Assembly: GCA_964608495.1 (NCBI GenBank)
Contig: CAZSOQ010000088.1
Coordinates: 1-20,621 of the forward strand
DNA from: JAKORR01 sp964608495
GTDB lineage: Bacteria > Armatimonadota > Zipacnadia > Zipacnadales > FEN-943
DNA: 20,621 bases
Direction of reading: 5' to 3'
In this document: positions 1 to 6,662 of the stretch, in pieces
Layout: each line of letters begins with the position of its first letter
Numbering within the stretch: position 1 is the stretch's first letter
Notes under the pieces: model-generated
Seen by the model: the letters and a program-made list of their open reading frames with translations, nothing else
What the model was told of the DNA's origin: nothing
Database searches by the model: none
Program-made: the position numbers and the translations under genes

Positions 1-270
1 GACTGCGTACCAGGCGGCGCCGGCAGTGAGGGCGGCGGCGATGAGGGCCGCGTCGGCCAGGGGGCGCCTGGTGAGCCAGCAGAGCACTGAGAAGGCGAGG
101 GCCAGAAGGCCGAGCCCCGCGGCCACCAGGGGTCGGTGAGGCAGCAGGTCGGCCAGGGCGACCCCCACGACCAGCGCGATGGAGCACAGCAGCAGCGGGC
201 GCCAGGCCAGCCAGGCCAAGGGCTGGTCCGGTCGCTGGAGCTGGTCGCGATGCCGCCGATCACCCGCCAC
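1..270 (-). CDS. comEC: ComEC/Rec2-like DNA-uptake membrane protein, N-terminal fragment (runs off window)
   Basis: The first 90 codons of a gene cut by the left edge. The predicted start is GTG at 270, preceded by a strong Shine-Dalgarno GGGAGGG nine bases upstream. This begins 41 nt after the stop of the PP-loop gene, so the two are probably co-transcribed. After a charged, proline-containing N-terminus the protein shows the pattern RPLLLCSIALVVGVALADLL (residues 25-44), a polar turn, a second hydrophobic helix, RR, then a third. This R-P-L plus 'G-V-A-L-A-D' start followed by closely spaced helices is typical of the ComEC/Rec2 N-terminus. That family forms the inner-membrane channel for single-stranded DNA in natural transformation. 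The diagnostic OB-fold, competence and metallo-beta-lactamase parts lie outside the window, so another polytopic membrane protein is possible. Confidence 0.62.
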   Translation of the reverse strand, partial: MAGDRRHRDQLQRPDQPLAWLAWRPLLLCSIALVVGVALADLLPHRPLVAAGLGLLALAFSVLCWLTRRPLADAALIAAALTAGAAWYAV

Positions 271-311
271 GCCGGTGCGCCCTCCCGGGGGCCGGTAGCC
301 CCAGGCTGCGG

Positions 312-1328
312 TCAGGACGAGGCCGCCTCATCCTCGTCGCCCGGGCGGTCCGATGCGTCGTCGGAGCCGGGCTGGGTCTTCAGGAAGGGAACGGTCTCGC
401 CGCGCTGCAGCCGACGGAGCAGGCACAGAGGGCACAGCTCGCGGCGGGACCGCTCGCCACAGTCCTCGCAGATGAACTCTCGTTCACAAACGGGCGGCGG
501 CTTCATCAGCCGGCCCAGATTGGTCAGGACCTGGACCTTGGACATGGGCGCCAGGCTCTCGAGGTGGTCGAAGACTTCCTTGAAGCGATGCGTGTCGGGC
601 GGGAAGTGGGGGCACAGGTCCGGCACGCGCTCGAGGCCCTTGATCTCGGCGTAGGCCGTGGTGACACGCTCGGGCACGAAGTAGAAGGGCTTGATCTTCC
701 TGGGATCATAGGGCGTGGCGGGCAGGACCGGCTTGGGACAGAAGCCGCGCCCGGAGAGGATCTGCTTGAGCATCGCCTGCAGCATGTCTTCCATGGTGTG
801 GCCGGTGGCGAGAACGTCGAGATTCTCGCGGCGGGCGACGCGGGGCAGGATGGCGCGGCGCACGGCGCCACAGACGGCGCAGACGGGCCAGGGCGGGACG
901 GCCTCGATGCGCACCCGGTAGTCGGCGACGCTCTCGACGACCAGGCGGACGGCGTGGCGCCTGCACAGCTCCTCGACGGCGGCGCGGGAACGGTCCGAGT
1001 AGTCGCCGATGCCCGGGTCGAGATGGATGGCCACGAGGTAGACCGGCTTGCGCCGGCGCAGAGCGGCCAGGGCGGCGAGCATGACGGCGCTGTCCTTGCC
1101 GCCGGAGAGCGCCAGGCCGACGCGGTCACGGGTCTCGATCATCTGGCGGCGACGGACCTCGTTGAAGATGCGGCGGTCAACGGCGGCAGGCAGGCAGCGG
1201 GAACACAGGCCGCGATTCCACTCGGTGATCGCCAGTACGTCCTCCTCGGTACCGCACACACCGCAGCGGCGCGCGTAGTCGGGAGTCCAGTCCCGCTGGG
1301 AGCCTTCGCGCTCGTCATCCTGAGTCAA
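312..1328 (-). CDS. ttuA: TtuA/TtcA-family tRNA 2-thiolation enzyme (PP-loop ATPase)
   Basis: A 338-aa cytosolic enzyme of the adenine-nucleotide alpha-hydrolase family that adenylates a tRNA base and replaces oxygen with sulfur. An N-terminal zinc knuckle is formed by C22-x2-C25 and C42-x2-C45. The PP-loop SGGKDS is at residues 75-80. C150-x2-C153 and C239 (in CPH) match the three cysteines that hold the catalytic iron-sulfur cluster in TtuA. GHTMED lies at 176-181. A C-terminal zinc knuckle is formed by C287-x2-C290 and C299-x2-C302. Two flanking zinc knuckles point to the TtuA/Ncs6 branch (2-thiouridine, m5s2U54 in thermophiles) rather than TtcA. The start is TTG at 1328; the same frame has a stop just upstream and the first zinc knuckle must be included. 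The ribosome site is weak. The acidic tail (about residues 322-338) looks disordered. The exact target base is not provable here, and no sulfur-carrier gene is nearby. Confidence 0.85.
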   Translation of the reverse strand: MTQDDEREGSQRDWTPDYARRCGVCGTEEDVLAITEWNRGLCSRCLPAAVDRRIFNEVRRRQMIETRDRVGLALSGGKDSAVMLAALAALRRRKPVYLVAIHLDPGIGDYSDRSRAAVEELCRRHAVRLVVESVADYRVRIEAVPPWPVCAVCGAVRRAILPRVARRENLDVLATGHTMEDMLQAMLKQILSGRGFCPKPVLPATPYDPRKIKPFYFVPERVTTAYAEIKGLERVPDLCPHFPPDTHRFKEVFDHLESLAPMSKVQVLTNLGRLMKPPPVCEREFICEDCGERSRRELCPLCLLRRLQRGETVPFLKTQPGSDDASDRPGDEDEAASS

Positions 1329-1378
1329 CTGTCTTCACCACGCGTGGGACAAGGCCCGAGGCAGGGAGGGCGGGCGCG

Positions 1379-2023
1379 TCAGGGCAGGGGGCCCTCGCGG
1401 CCGCCGCGTGCCAGGCCCAGGGCGCGGACTAGCTGCGGAACGCTGGCCGTCGCCATGGCGTGCTCGCGCAGCCACAGCCGCAGCTTGCGGCCGCGGGCCA
1501 TGTGGCCGTCGGGCGACATGATCTCGCACATGGCCACGACGGGCTGGAGGCCGGCGAGAAGGGCCAGGGCGGCGGCGCCCTCGGTGTGCCCCTGGCGCTC
1601 GGCCAATCCGCCGCTGGAGACCGCCAGCGGGAAGACGTGGCCCGGTCGGGCGAAGTCCTCGGGCGTGGCCCGCGGATCGGTCAGGGCGCGTATGGTCGCG
1701 GCGCGATCGTGGGCTGAGGCGCCCGTGGTGGTGCCGTGACGGTAGTCCACGGGCACGGCGAAGACGGGGGCGTGGGGCATGGAGAACTCCGGCTCGATCA
1801 GCCCGATCCTGAGCTCCGCGAGCCGCTCGCGGGTCATCACGACCGTGAGCAGGCCGCGGGCGATGGTGATCATCTCGTTGACGCGCTCGCCGGTGGCGTG
1901 CTCGCCCGCGAGCAGAAGATCGGCCTCGGCCTCGCGGTCGGCCTTGTCGAGCAGAGCGACGAACTCGCCGCGTCGGGAGGCGTCAAGGGCCCGCCTGAGT
2001 GAAGGTGGGAATGGGTCGGGCAA
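1379..2023 (-). CDS. ribB: 3,4-dihydroxy-2-butanone-4-phosphate synthase
   Basis: A 214-aa enzyme converting ribulose 5-phosphate to 3,4-dihydroxy-2-butanone 4-phosphate plus formate, the four-carbon precursor of riboflavin. The length is that of a stand-alone RibB with no fused GTP cyclohydrolase II. Visible family signatures are DRE at 29-31 with D35 (variant of the usual DREN-EGD), TTTGASAHDR at 98-107, HTEGA at 146-150 (H146 and E148 are the family metal/catalytic positions), and CEIMSPDGHMAR at 166-177. The first motif is noticeably diverged (DREAEAD). The start is TTG at 2023, set by GGAG nine bases upstream at about 2033-2036. The next gene (ttuA) starts 50 nt downstream on the same strand. 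No other riboflavin gene is present. The leader overlaps the strongly structured element at 2054-2195. Confidence 0.9.
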   Translation of the reverse strand: MPDPFPPSLRRALDASRRGEFVALLDKADREAEADLLLAGEHATGERVNEMITIARGLLTVVMTRERLAELRIGLIEPEFSMPHAPVFAVPVDYRHGTTTGASAHDRAATIRALTDPRATPEDFARPGHVFPLAVSSGGLAERQGHTEGAAALALLAGLQPVVAMCEIMSPDGHMARGRKLRLWLREHAMATASVPQLVRALGLARGGREGPLP

Positions 2024-2397
2024 GGCAGTGCACTCCTGTCAGGGTGGCCCCGGCCGAGGGACCCGAATCGAGGCTGCGCAGAAAGCGCCGGAAAAGCAAC
2101 ACTGCGCAGCGTAGTAGTGTAACCCTCCGGCTATAGGCCTGCACGGCGCAGGTAGGCCCGCGGGCTTTTTGCGCAGCCTGAATCCCTGCCCTCGGACTGG
2201 TCGTGTTGCGGGACGAGCCTGGGCGCGGGTCGCGCCGGCACCCCCGCACTTTCCTGGTCGCCAGGCCGACACGACAGCCGGGGCAAGGGCCTCTGTGGCG
2301 GCAGGATACACCTGGGGGCCGCCGCGGGGCAACACAGCGCGGCGCGGCAGGGACGGGCAGAGCCGAATCGTTGGCGATTCGCGGGGCTTGTGTCACA
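2024..2397. other. Divergent intergenic region between ribB and the DUF4838 gene
   Basis: 374 bases with no convincing gene. Positions 2033-2036 carry the ribB Shine-Dalgarno on the minus strand. Positions 2054-2195 hold a strongly base-paired element listed separately. From 2196 to 2397 I see no repeat or convincing promoter hexamers. Open frames run through it on the plus strand but have no start signal or recognisable domain. Confidence 0.6.
2054..2195 (+). ncRNA. Candidate structured RNA, about 142 nt, of no recognised class
   Basis: Nested complementarity. An outer helix P0 pairs 2054-2060 (CCGAGGG) with 2189-2195 (CCCTCGG). After an internal loop, P1 pairs 2071-2086 (AGGCTGCGCAGAAAGC) with 2164-2179 (GCTTTTTGCGCAGCCT) over 16 positions. 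P2 begins immediately inside P1: 2087-2092 (GCCGGA) with 2126-2131 (TCCGGC), enclosing a hairpin 2099-2103/2116-2120 (ACACT/AGTGT). P3 is 2138-2142/2148-2152 (CCTGC-ACGGC-GCAGG). This gives a multi-branched fold. The one non-Watson-Crick P1 position (2081 with 2169) is G-U if transcribed from the plus strand but C-A from the minus, which favours the plus strand. Location instead suits a ribB leader, ending about 17 nt before the ribB ribosome site. The assigned strand is therefore tentative. Confidence 0.45.
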
Positions 2398-4932
2398 ATG
2401 CGGCCCGCCGACGCGTGTGGGAACCGTTTGGCGGGCCGCGAAAGGGTGGTGTGTACGTTGCTTGCTGTCGTGGCGCTGGTACTGCTAACGGGCGGCCCGG
2501 ATGCACAGACCGCCGAAGGGACGGGGGGTGCCCCGATGCGCATACTGCTGCCGGTGAGGGCTGCCGAGCCGGTGCGATTCGCGGCCGAGGAGCTGGCGAG
2601 CTACCTCAAGAGGGTCACGGGGGCGGAGGTGGTGCTGACCGAGGCCGGGGACGCTGAGTTCCTGGTGGCGACGGCGGACGCCGCGCCCGCCGTGGAGGCG
2701 GTTGCGGCGAAGCTGTCCGGCCGCGGGGCCGAGGCCTTCGCCGTCGAGACGGTGAGCGGCGGGCTGGCCCTGGTGGGCAACAGCCCGCGCGCCGTGGTGT
2801 ACGCGGTCTACCACTTCCTGGAGACGCACGTGGGCTGCCGGTGGTACACGCCCGACCCCGAGGAGGAAGTGATCCCGCGGCGGTCCGCGGACGAGGTGAG
2901 GGCGCTCATCGCCCGGGGGATCGCGGACGTGGAGGAGCCGGACTTCCCCGTGCGGATGCGGCGGTACCTGGTCTACGACCTGGGGAAGGCGGGCACACCC
3001 CTGGCCGACACCGTGATGGCCGATCTGCCGCGCATCGTGGCGTGGATGGCAAAGCTTCGGATGAACATCCTGCAGTTCGCGCTGGACCACTCCTGGGACC
3101 CCTACACCAACTGGCCGGGCTTTCGCGCCGTGATGCCCGAGCTGAGGAAGCGGGGCCTGGAAGCGGGCGCCGGCGGGCACTGCATGCACATGTTCATGGG
3201 GGCGAAGGAGTTCAAGGAGCACCCGGACTGGCGCCCCTTCTACGACGGGGCACGGCGGGACCACGGGCAGTTCTGCACCAGCAACCGCGAGGCCGTGGAG
3301 TACTACGTCGGCGGCCTCGTGCGCTTCCTGACGGAGAACCCGGAGATTACCTACTTCGCGCCCTGGCCGAACGACACGGGCGGATGGTGCGCCTGCCCCG
3401 ACTGCGCGGGCAGGCCCTCGCAAGACCGCTACATGGAGCTGGGCAACCTGATCTTCGAACGGCTCAAGCGCGAGGCGCCTCAGGTGCGGTTCACGCACTT
3501 CGCCTACGGCAGCCACACGGACCCGCCGACGCAGGTGAGCCCTCTGCCGGGGATGACGGTGACCCTGTGCACCTGGGGGCGGGACCTGGCGGTGCCCTTT
3601 GACGACCCGCGCACGGGCGAGCGCTTCCAGGGGCTGCTGAGGAACTGGCAGGCGATCTGCCAGAAGACGGACGGCAGCCTGGTGCTGCACGAGAAATACT
3701 GCAGGCACCTGGGATTGGGCCTGCGGCTGATGCCGCTGCCGGTGCTGGAGGAGGACGTGCGCTTCCTGCGGGAGGAGGGACTGGCGGGGCTGGAGCTGCC
3801 GTCGGCCTACATGGGCTGGTGGCCGAAATCGCTGAACTGGTTCGCGCTGGCGCGGCTGGTGTGGGACGCCGACACGGACGTGGACAGCCTGGTGACGGAT
3901 TTCTTCGAGCAATTCTACGGCCCGGCGGCCGAAGAAGCGCGGGGGATCTACGAGCTGGTCACGGCCTCGCACGACGACTGCCGGTACTGGGCGGCCAACA
4001 TCGTCCAGCAGGCGTGGGGGCTCAAGCCCGGGATGGCCCCGACCGCGGCGATGGTCAGCCAGGCCGAGAAGGCGGCGCGAGGGCTGGGCGAGGCGGCTCA
4101 GCGGGCGCGAAGGCTGCGGGAGCGCTTCACCGAGGACGCCGCGCCGGCCCGACGGCTGGGGCATCTGGCGACGGTGGTGGACTACGCCGCCCAGGAGTTC
4201 GGGGCCTTTGCGGAGCTGGCCGAGGGGGCGCGAGCTCTGGCACGAGCGGACCTGGCGCCCGACGCCGAGGCCTACCGGGCCCGGGTGGACGAGGCGGTCG
4301 AGCACTTTCGCGCGGCCGAGCCGCACGACCGGGCCAGGTGCGAGTATGCCGGGAAGCTGGAGGACTTCGGCCTGCTGTGGAACCTGACGGCGGCTGGGCC
4401 CCTCGGGCTGTACCGCAGCGCCGAGCTGCAGGACTGGGTGCGCCTGGCAGAAGAGAAGCGCGGGCAGGCCGAGGGCCGACCCCGGGTGGCCTGGCAGATC
4501 GGCGTCGCTGACGGGACCTGCGAGGAGCTCGGCGAGGAGGGCAACGAGCAGGAGACGCAGCGGCGACTGCCGCCCGAGGTGGTCTGCGCGGTGCCTGAGG
4601 ACTGGGCCGAGCGGGAGCGCTGGGACATGCTGCCCAAGTCCCACTGGCCCGCGAGCCTCAAGCACGCGGCGGTCATCCACGTGGACTTCGAGGCGCCGGC
4701 GGGCGACTACGTGCTGGAGATCGGCCAGCTCGCCACCGGCCAGCCCGAGACCGTGCGGGTGCTGCTGGACGGCGAGGCGGCCGGGTCGTATGAGACGACG
4801 GTGGGCAAGAACACGGTGCACCGCGTGCCCGTGACACTGGGCGAGGGCGGGCGGCACCGGCTGACCTTCGACCAGTATGAGACCGGCGGCGGGTACCGAT
4901 TCGACTTCCTGCGGCTGCTGGCGGCGAAGTAG
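2398..4932 (+). CDS. Secreted DUF4838-family protein (glycoside-hydrolase-like)
   Basis: An 844-aa exported protein. ATG 2398 is chosen because it places a standard signal peptide at the N-terminus: basic residues to about 19, hydrophobic core VVCTLLAVVALVLLTGG at about 17-33, then a small-residue cleavage zone. The frame is open further upstream but lacks signal character. Next comes an alpha/beta domain with RFAAEELASYLKRVTGAEV, the form seen in the N-terminal domains of family 20 and 67 glycoside hydrolases. A large central part follows, with PWPNDTGGWCACPDC (322-336), where three cysteines could hold a structural metal, and YGSHTDPP further on. This is the DUF4838 pattern. A C-terminal beta-sandwich (about 755-844) resembles carbohydrate-binding modules. 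The family is common in polysaccharide-degrading lineages and its substrate is unknown. No transporter or other hydrolase is adjacent. The catalytic acids cannot be assigned by eye. Confidence 0.8.
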   Translation: MRPADACGNRLAGRERVVCTLLAVVALVLLTGGPDAQTAEGTGGAPMRILLPVRAAEPVRFAAEELASYLKRVTGAEVVLTEAGDAEFLVATADAAPAVEAVAAKLSGRGAEAFAVETVSGGLALVGNSPRAVVYAVYHFLETHVGCRWYTPDPEEEVIPRRSADEVRALIARGIADVEEPDFPVRMRRYLVYDLGKAGTPLADTVMADLPRIVAWMAKLRMNILQFALDHSWDPYTNWPGFRAVMPELRKRGLEAGAGGHCMHMFMGAKEFKEHPDWRPFYDGARRDHGQFCTSNREAVEYYVGGLVRFLTENPEITYFAPWPNDTGGWCACPDCAGRPSQDRYMELGNLIFERLKREAPQVRFTHFAYGSHTDPPTQVSPLPGMTVTLCTWGRDLAVPFDDPRTGERFQGLLRNWQAICQKTDGSLVLHEKYCRHLGLGLRLMPLPVLEEDVRFLREEGLAGLELPSAYMGWWPKSLNWFALARLVWDADTDVDSLVTDFFEQFYGPAAEEARGIYELVTASHDDCRYWAANIVQQAWGLKPGMAPTAAMVSQAEKAARGLGEAAQRARRLRERFTEDAAPARRLGHLATVVDYAAQEFGAFAELAEGARALARADLAPDAEAYRARVDEAVEHFRAAEPHDRARCEYAGKLEDFGLLWNLTAAGPLGLYRSAELQDWVRLAEEKRGQAEGRPRVAWQIGVADGTCEELGEEGNEQETQRRLPPEVVCAVPEDWAERERWDMLPKSHWPASLKHAAVIHVDFEAPAGDYVLEIGQLATGQPETVRVLLDGEAAGSYETTVGKNTVHRVPVTLGEGGRHRLTFDQYETGGGYRFDFLRLLAAK

Positions 4933-4945
4933 GGCCGCGGTGTGG

Positions 4946-5031
4946 GCCGGCGGCCGCGGCGACCGGCCACGGAGCACCCCGGGCGCCGGCGGCCGCGGCG
5001 ACCGGCCACGGAGCACCCCGGGCGCCGGCGG
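4946..5031. repeat. 39-bp GC-rich tandem repeat, 2.2 copies
   Basis: The unit starting GCCGGCGGCCGCGGCGACCG is present at 4946-4984 and again at 4985-5023 with no mismatch, followed by the first 8 bases of a third copy at 5024-5031. It begins 14 bases after the DUF4838 stop and ends exactly at the -35 hexamer of the nikR promoter. The unit is rich in GGCCGCGG and CCGGCGG palindromes and could fold when transcribed. It could be a slippage duplication, a transcription-end structure, or an upstream protein-binding array. It does not resemble the known NikR operator half-sites. Confidence 0.9.
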
Positions 5032-5061
5032 TTGACCCTCCCGGGCCCCCGCGCCTACAAT
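5032..5061 (+). promoter_or_regulatory. Sigma-70-type promoter of nikR
   Basis: TTGACC at 5032-5037, an 18-base spacer, and TACAAT at 5056-5061. This is the best consensus promoter in the window. It predicts a transcript start near 5068 and a leader of only about 20 nt before nikR, containing the Shine-Dalgarno GAGGTGA at 5075-5081. The 39-bp repeat array abuts its upstream edge. Confidence 0.65.
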
Positions 5062-5087
5062 CGCGCTACCGCCCGAGGTGACCTCCC

Positions 5088-5585
5088 ATGCCCGACCTGG
5101 AGCGATTCGGGGTGTCCATGGACCACGAGCTGCTGGCGGCCTTTGATCGCGTGATCGAGCGCAAGGGCTACCCCAGCCGGTCCGAGGCGATCCGGGACCT
5201 GGTGCGCGACCTCATGGTCCGCGAGCGCTGGGAGCACAGCGACGCGCCGGTCGTGGGCGCCATCACCCTGGTCTACGACCACCACGCGAGCATGTTGGAG
5301 GACCGGCTGGTGGACCTCCAGCATCGCTACGCGGACCTGGTCCACGCGACGACGCACGTTCACCTGGATGAGAGGCACTGCGTGGAGGTGGTGGTGGTGA
5401 GCGGGCCGGCCGATCGCGTGCGCGAGCTGGCGGACCGCATCACCGCGATCAAGGGCGTCCAGCATGCCCAGCTTTCGGGGACGGCAGTGGCCTGGGAAAG
5501 CCCGGCTCACGAGCACGACCACGAACATCAGGGTGCCGAGGCGGCGGAAGGCCATCGCCACGGGCCCGAGCCTCACCGGCCTTGA
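5088..5585 (+). CDS. nikR: Nickel-responsive transcriptional regulator NikR with His-rich tail
   Basis: A 165-aa cytosolic DNA-binding repressor that tetramerises and binds operators when loaded with nickel. The N-terminal ribbon-helix-helix (about residues 4-46) starts with the strand LERFGVSMD and helix SRSEAIRDLVRD. The C-terminal ACT-like domain keeps the four nickel ligands in register with E. coli NikR: H79, H90, H92 and C98 (HVHLDERHC). The family usually ends near residue 135-140. Here an extra tail from about 139 to 165 holds seven histidines (HEHDHEH, GHRH, PHRP), which resembles the nickel-storage tails of HypB and UreE and may bind extra metal. ATG 5088 has GAGGTGA seven bases upstream. 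No nickel transporter, urease or hydrogenase gene is in view, so its targets lie elsewhere. dapF follows after 59 bases. Confidence 0.93.
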   Translation: MPDLERFGVSMDHELLAAFDRVIERKGYPSRSEAIRDLVRDLMVRERWEHSDAPVVGAITLVYDHHASMLEDRLVDLQHRYADLVHATTHVHLDERHCVEVVVVSGPADRVRELADRITAIKGVQHAQLSGTAVAWESPAHEHDHEHQGAEAAEGHRHGPEPHRP

Positions 5586-5593
5586 CGGGCCGG
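5576..5593 (+). terminator. Hairpin overlapping the nikR stop codon
   Basis: CCGGCC (5576-5581) and GGCCGG (5588-5593) form a 6-bp stem around the loop TTGACG, which contains the nikR stop. There is no T-run, so it is at best a weak or factor-dependent terminator or an mRNA 3'-end stabiliser between nikR and dapF. Confidence 0.25.
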
Positions 5594-5644
5594 CCGCGAC
5601 CGCCCGTCTAGCCGGATTCGTCACCACCGGCGGAGGTGTAGCGA

Positions 5645-6526
5645 GTGCGCTTCACCAAGATGCACGGCCTGGGGAACGACTACATATACCTGGACGGCAT
5701 TGACCAGGACCTGAGCGGCTACGACCTGGCGACGCTGGCGCGCGTGCTCAGCGACCGGCACTTCGGGGTCGGCGGCGACGGCATCATCCTCATCCTGCCC
5801 AGCGAGACGGGCGACTTCCGGATGAGGATGTTCAACCCGGACGGCAGCGAGGCCGAGATGTGCGGGAACGCGATCCGGGCCTTCGCGAAGTACATGTACG
5901 AGCACGGGCTGACGGGGAAGACGGAGCTGGCCGTGGAGACGGGGGCGGGCATGATCCGGCCGAGCCTGCGCCTGGAGGACGGGCGCGTGGCCGAGGTGCG
6001 GGTGGACATGGGCGAGCCGCGGCTGGCGCGGCGCGAGATCCCCATGGCGGGCAGCCCGGCCGACGAGCCGGTGGTGCACGAGACGCTGGAAGTGCAGGGG
6101 CGGTCGCTGGTGGTGACCTGTGTCTCGATGGGCAACCCGCACTGTGTGACCTTCGTTGAGGACACGGGCGCCTACCCCGTGCGGGAGATCGGGCCGCTGG
6201 TGGAGAACCACCCGGCCTTCCCGAGGCGGACGAATGCCGAATTCGCGCAGGTGGTGGACCGCGGGCACATCAGGATGCGCGTGTGGGAGCGGGGCGCGGG
6301 GGAGACGCTGGCCTGCGGGACGGGGGCGTGCGCGACGCTGGTGGCGGCGGCCCTGACCGAGCGGACCGGGCGGAAGGCGGTCCTGCACCTGCTGGGCGGC
6401 GACCTGGAGATCGAGTGGGCCGAGGACGGGCACGTGTACATGACCGGCCCGGCGGCGGAGGTCTTCAGCGGGGAGCTGAGCGCGGAGCTTGAGAACGAGC
6501 TGCGCCACGCCGGTCGCTCCGTCTGA
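5645..6526 (+). CDS. dapF: Diaminopimelate epimerase
   Basis: A 293-aa cytosolic, cofactor-free epimerase converting LL- to meso-diaminopimelate for lysine and peptidoglycan synthesis. The start is GTG 5645 with GGAGGTG at 5632-5638, giving the family N-terminus FTKMHGLGNDY. The catalytic cysteine pair is visible: C73 in FNPDGSEAEMCGNAIRAFAK and C224 in ACGTGACATLVAA. The substrate-binding signature MGNPHCV is at 162-168, and GVGGDG at 41-46 is the usual loop. Length and motifs are complete with nothing degenerate. It could be co-transcribed with nikR (59-base gap containing a hairpin), but there is no obvious functional link. No other lysine-pathway gene is present. Peptidoglycan with meso-diaminopimelate is implied. 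Confidence 0.97.
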   Translation: MRFTKMHGLGNDYIYLDGIDQDLSGYDLATLARVLSDRHFGVGGDGIILILPSETGDFRMRMFNPDGSEAEMCGNAIRAFAKYMYEHGLTGKTELAVETGAGMIRPSLRLEDGRVAEVRVDMGEPRLARREIPMAGSPADEPVVHETLEVQGRSLVVTCVSMGNPHCVTFVEDTGAYPVREIGPLVENHPAFPRRTNAEFAQVVDRGHIRMRVWERGAGETLACGTGACATLVAAALTERTGRKAVLHLLGGDLEIEWAEDGHVYMTGPAAEVFSGELSAELENELRHAGRSV

Positions 6527-6599
6527 AAGGGACAGAGGGAGACGGGCCGGATAGGGGTCCCCCATCAACCCCCAGAGGCGGCACGGCGAAGGGTGGGAC

Positions 6600-6619
6600 G
6601 GCCGGGCTGAAGCCCGGCC
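6600..6619. terminator. Convergent intergenic hairpin
   Basis: GGCCGGGC-TGAA-GCCCGGCC is a perfect 8-bp stem with a four-base loop. It lies between the converging dapF and flavoprotein genes and reads nearly the same on both strands. There is no T-run on either side, so it would need Rho or act as an RNA 3'-end barrier. It may also be one copy of a dispersed palindromic repeat, which needs genome-wide sequence to judge. Confidence 0.4.
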
Positions 6620-6662
6620 CTCGACGGGGACCGAAGGCGCCCCCGGCGTGCAGTACGAGCGA

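Noticed and set aside
2040..2200. FMN riboswitch upstream of ribB
   Set aside because: On the minus strand short blocks resemble it (GGGCAGGG, AGCCCGCG, GCCG-x2-GGTTA), but the invariant ACCGGCGGT and GCCGACGGT blocks and the P2-P6 order are missing. The base pairing seen is different.
2485..5016. 843-codon open frame antisense to the DUF4838 gene
   Set aside because: Very high third-position GC leaves antisense frames open. The translation is low-complexity Arg/Pro/His/Gln with no fold signature, and the plus-strand product has a signal peptide and domain match.
4946..5031. CRISPR-like repeats
   Set aside because: The two copies are directly adjacent with no spacers.
6600..6619. Intrinsic (Rho-independent) terminator
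   Set aside because: The stem is excellent but neither strand has a T-run after it, so it is listed only as a hairpin-type 3'-end signal with modest confidence.
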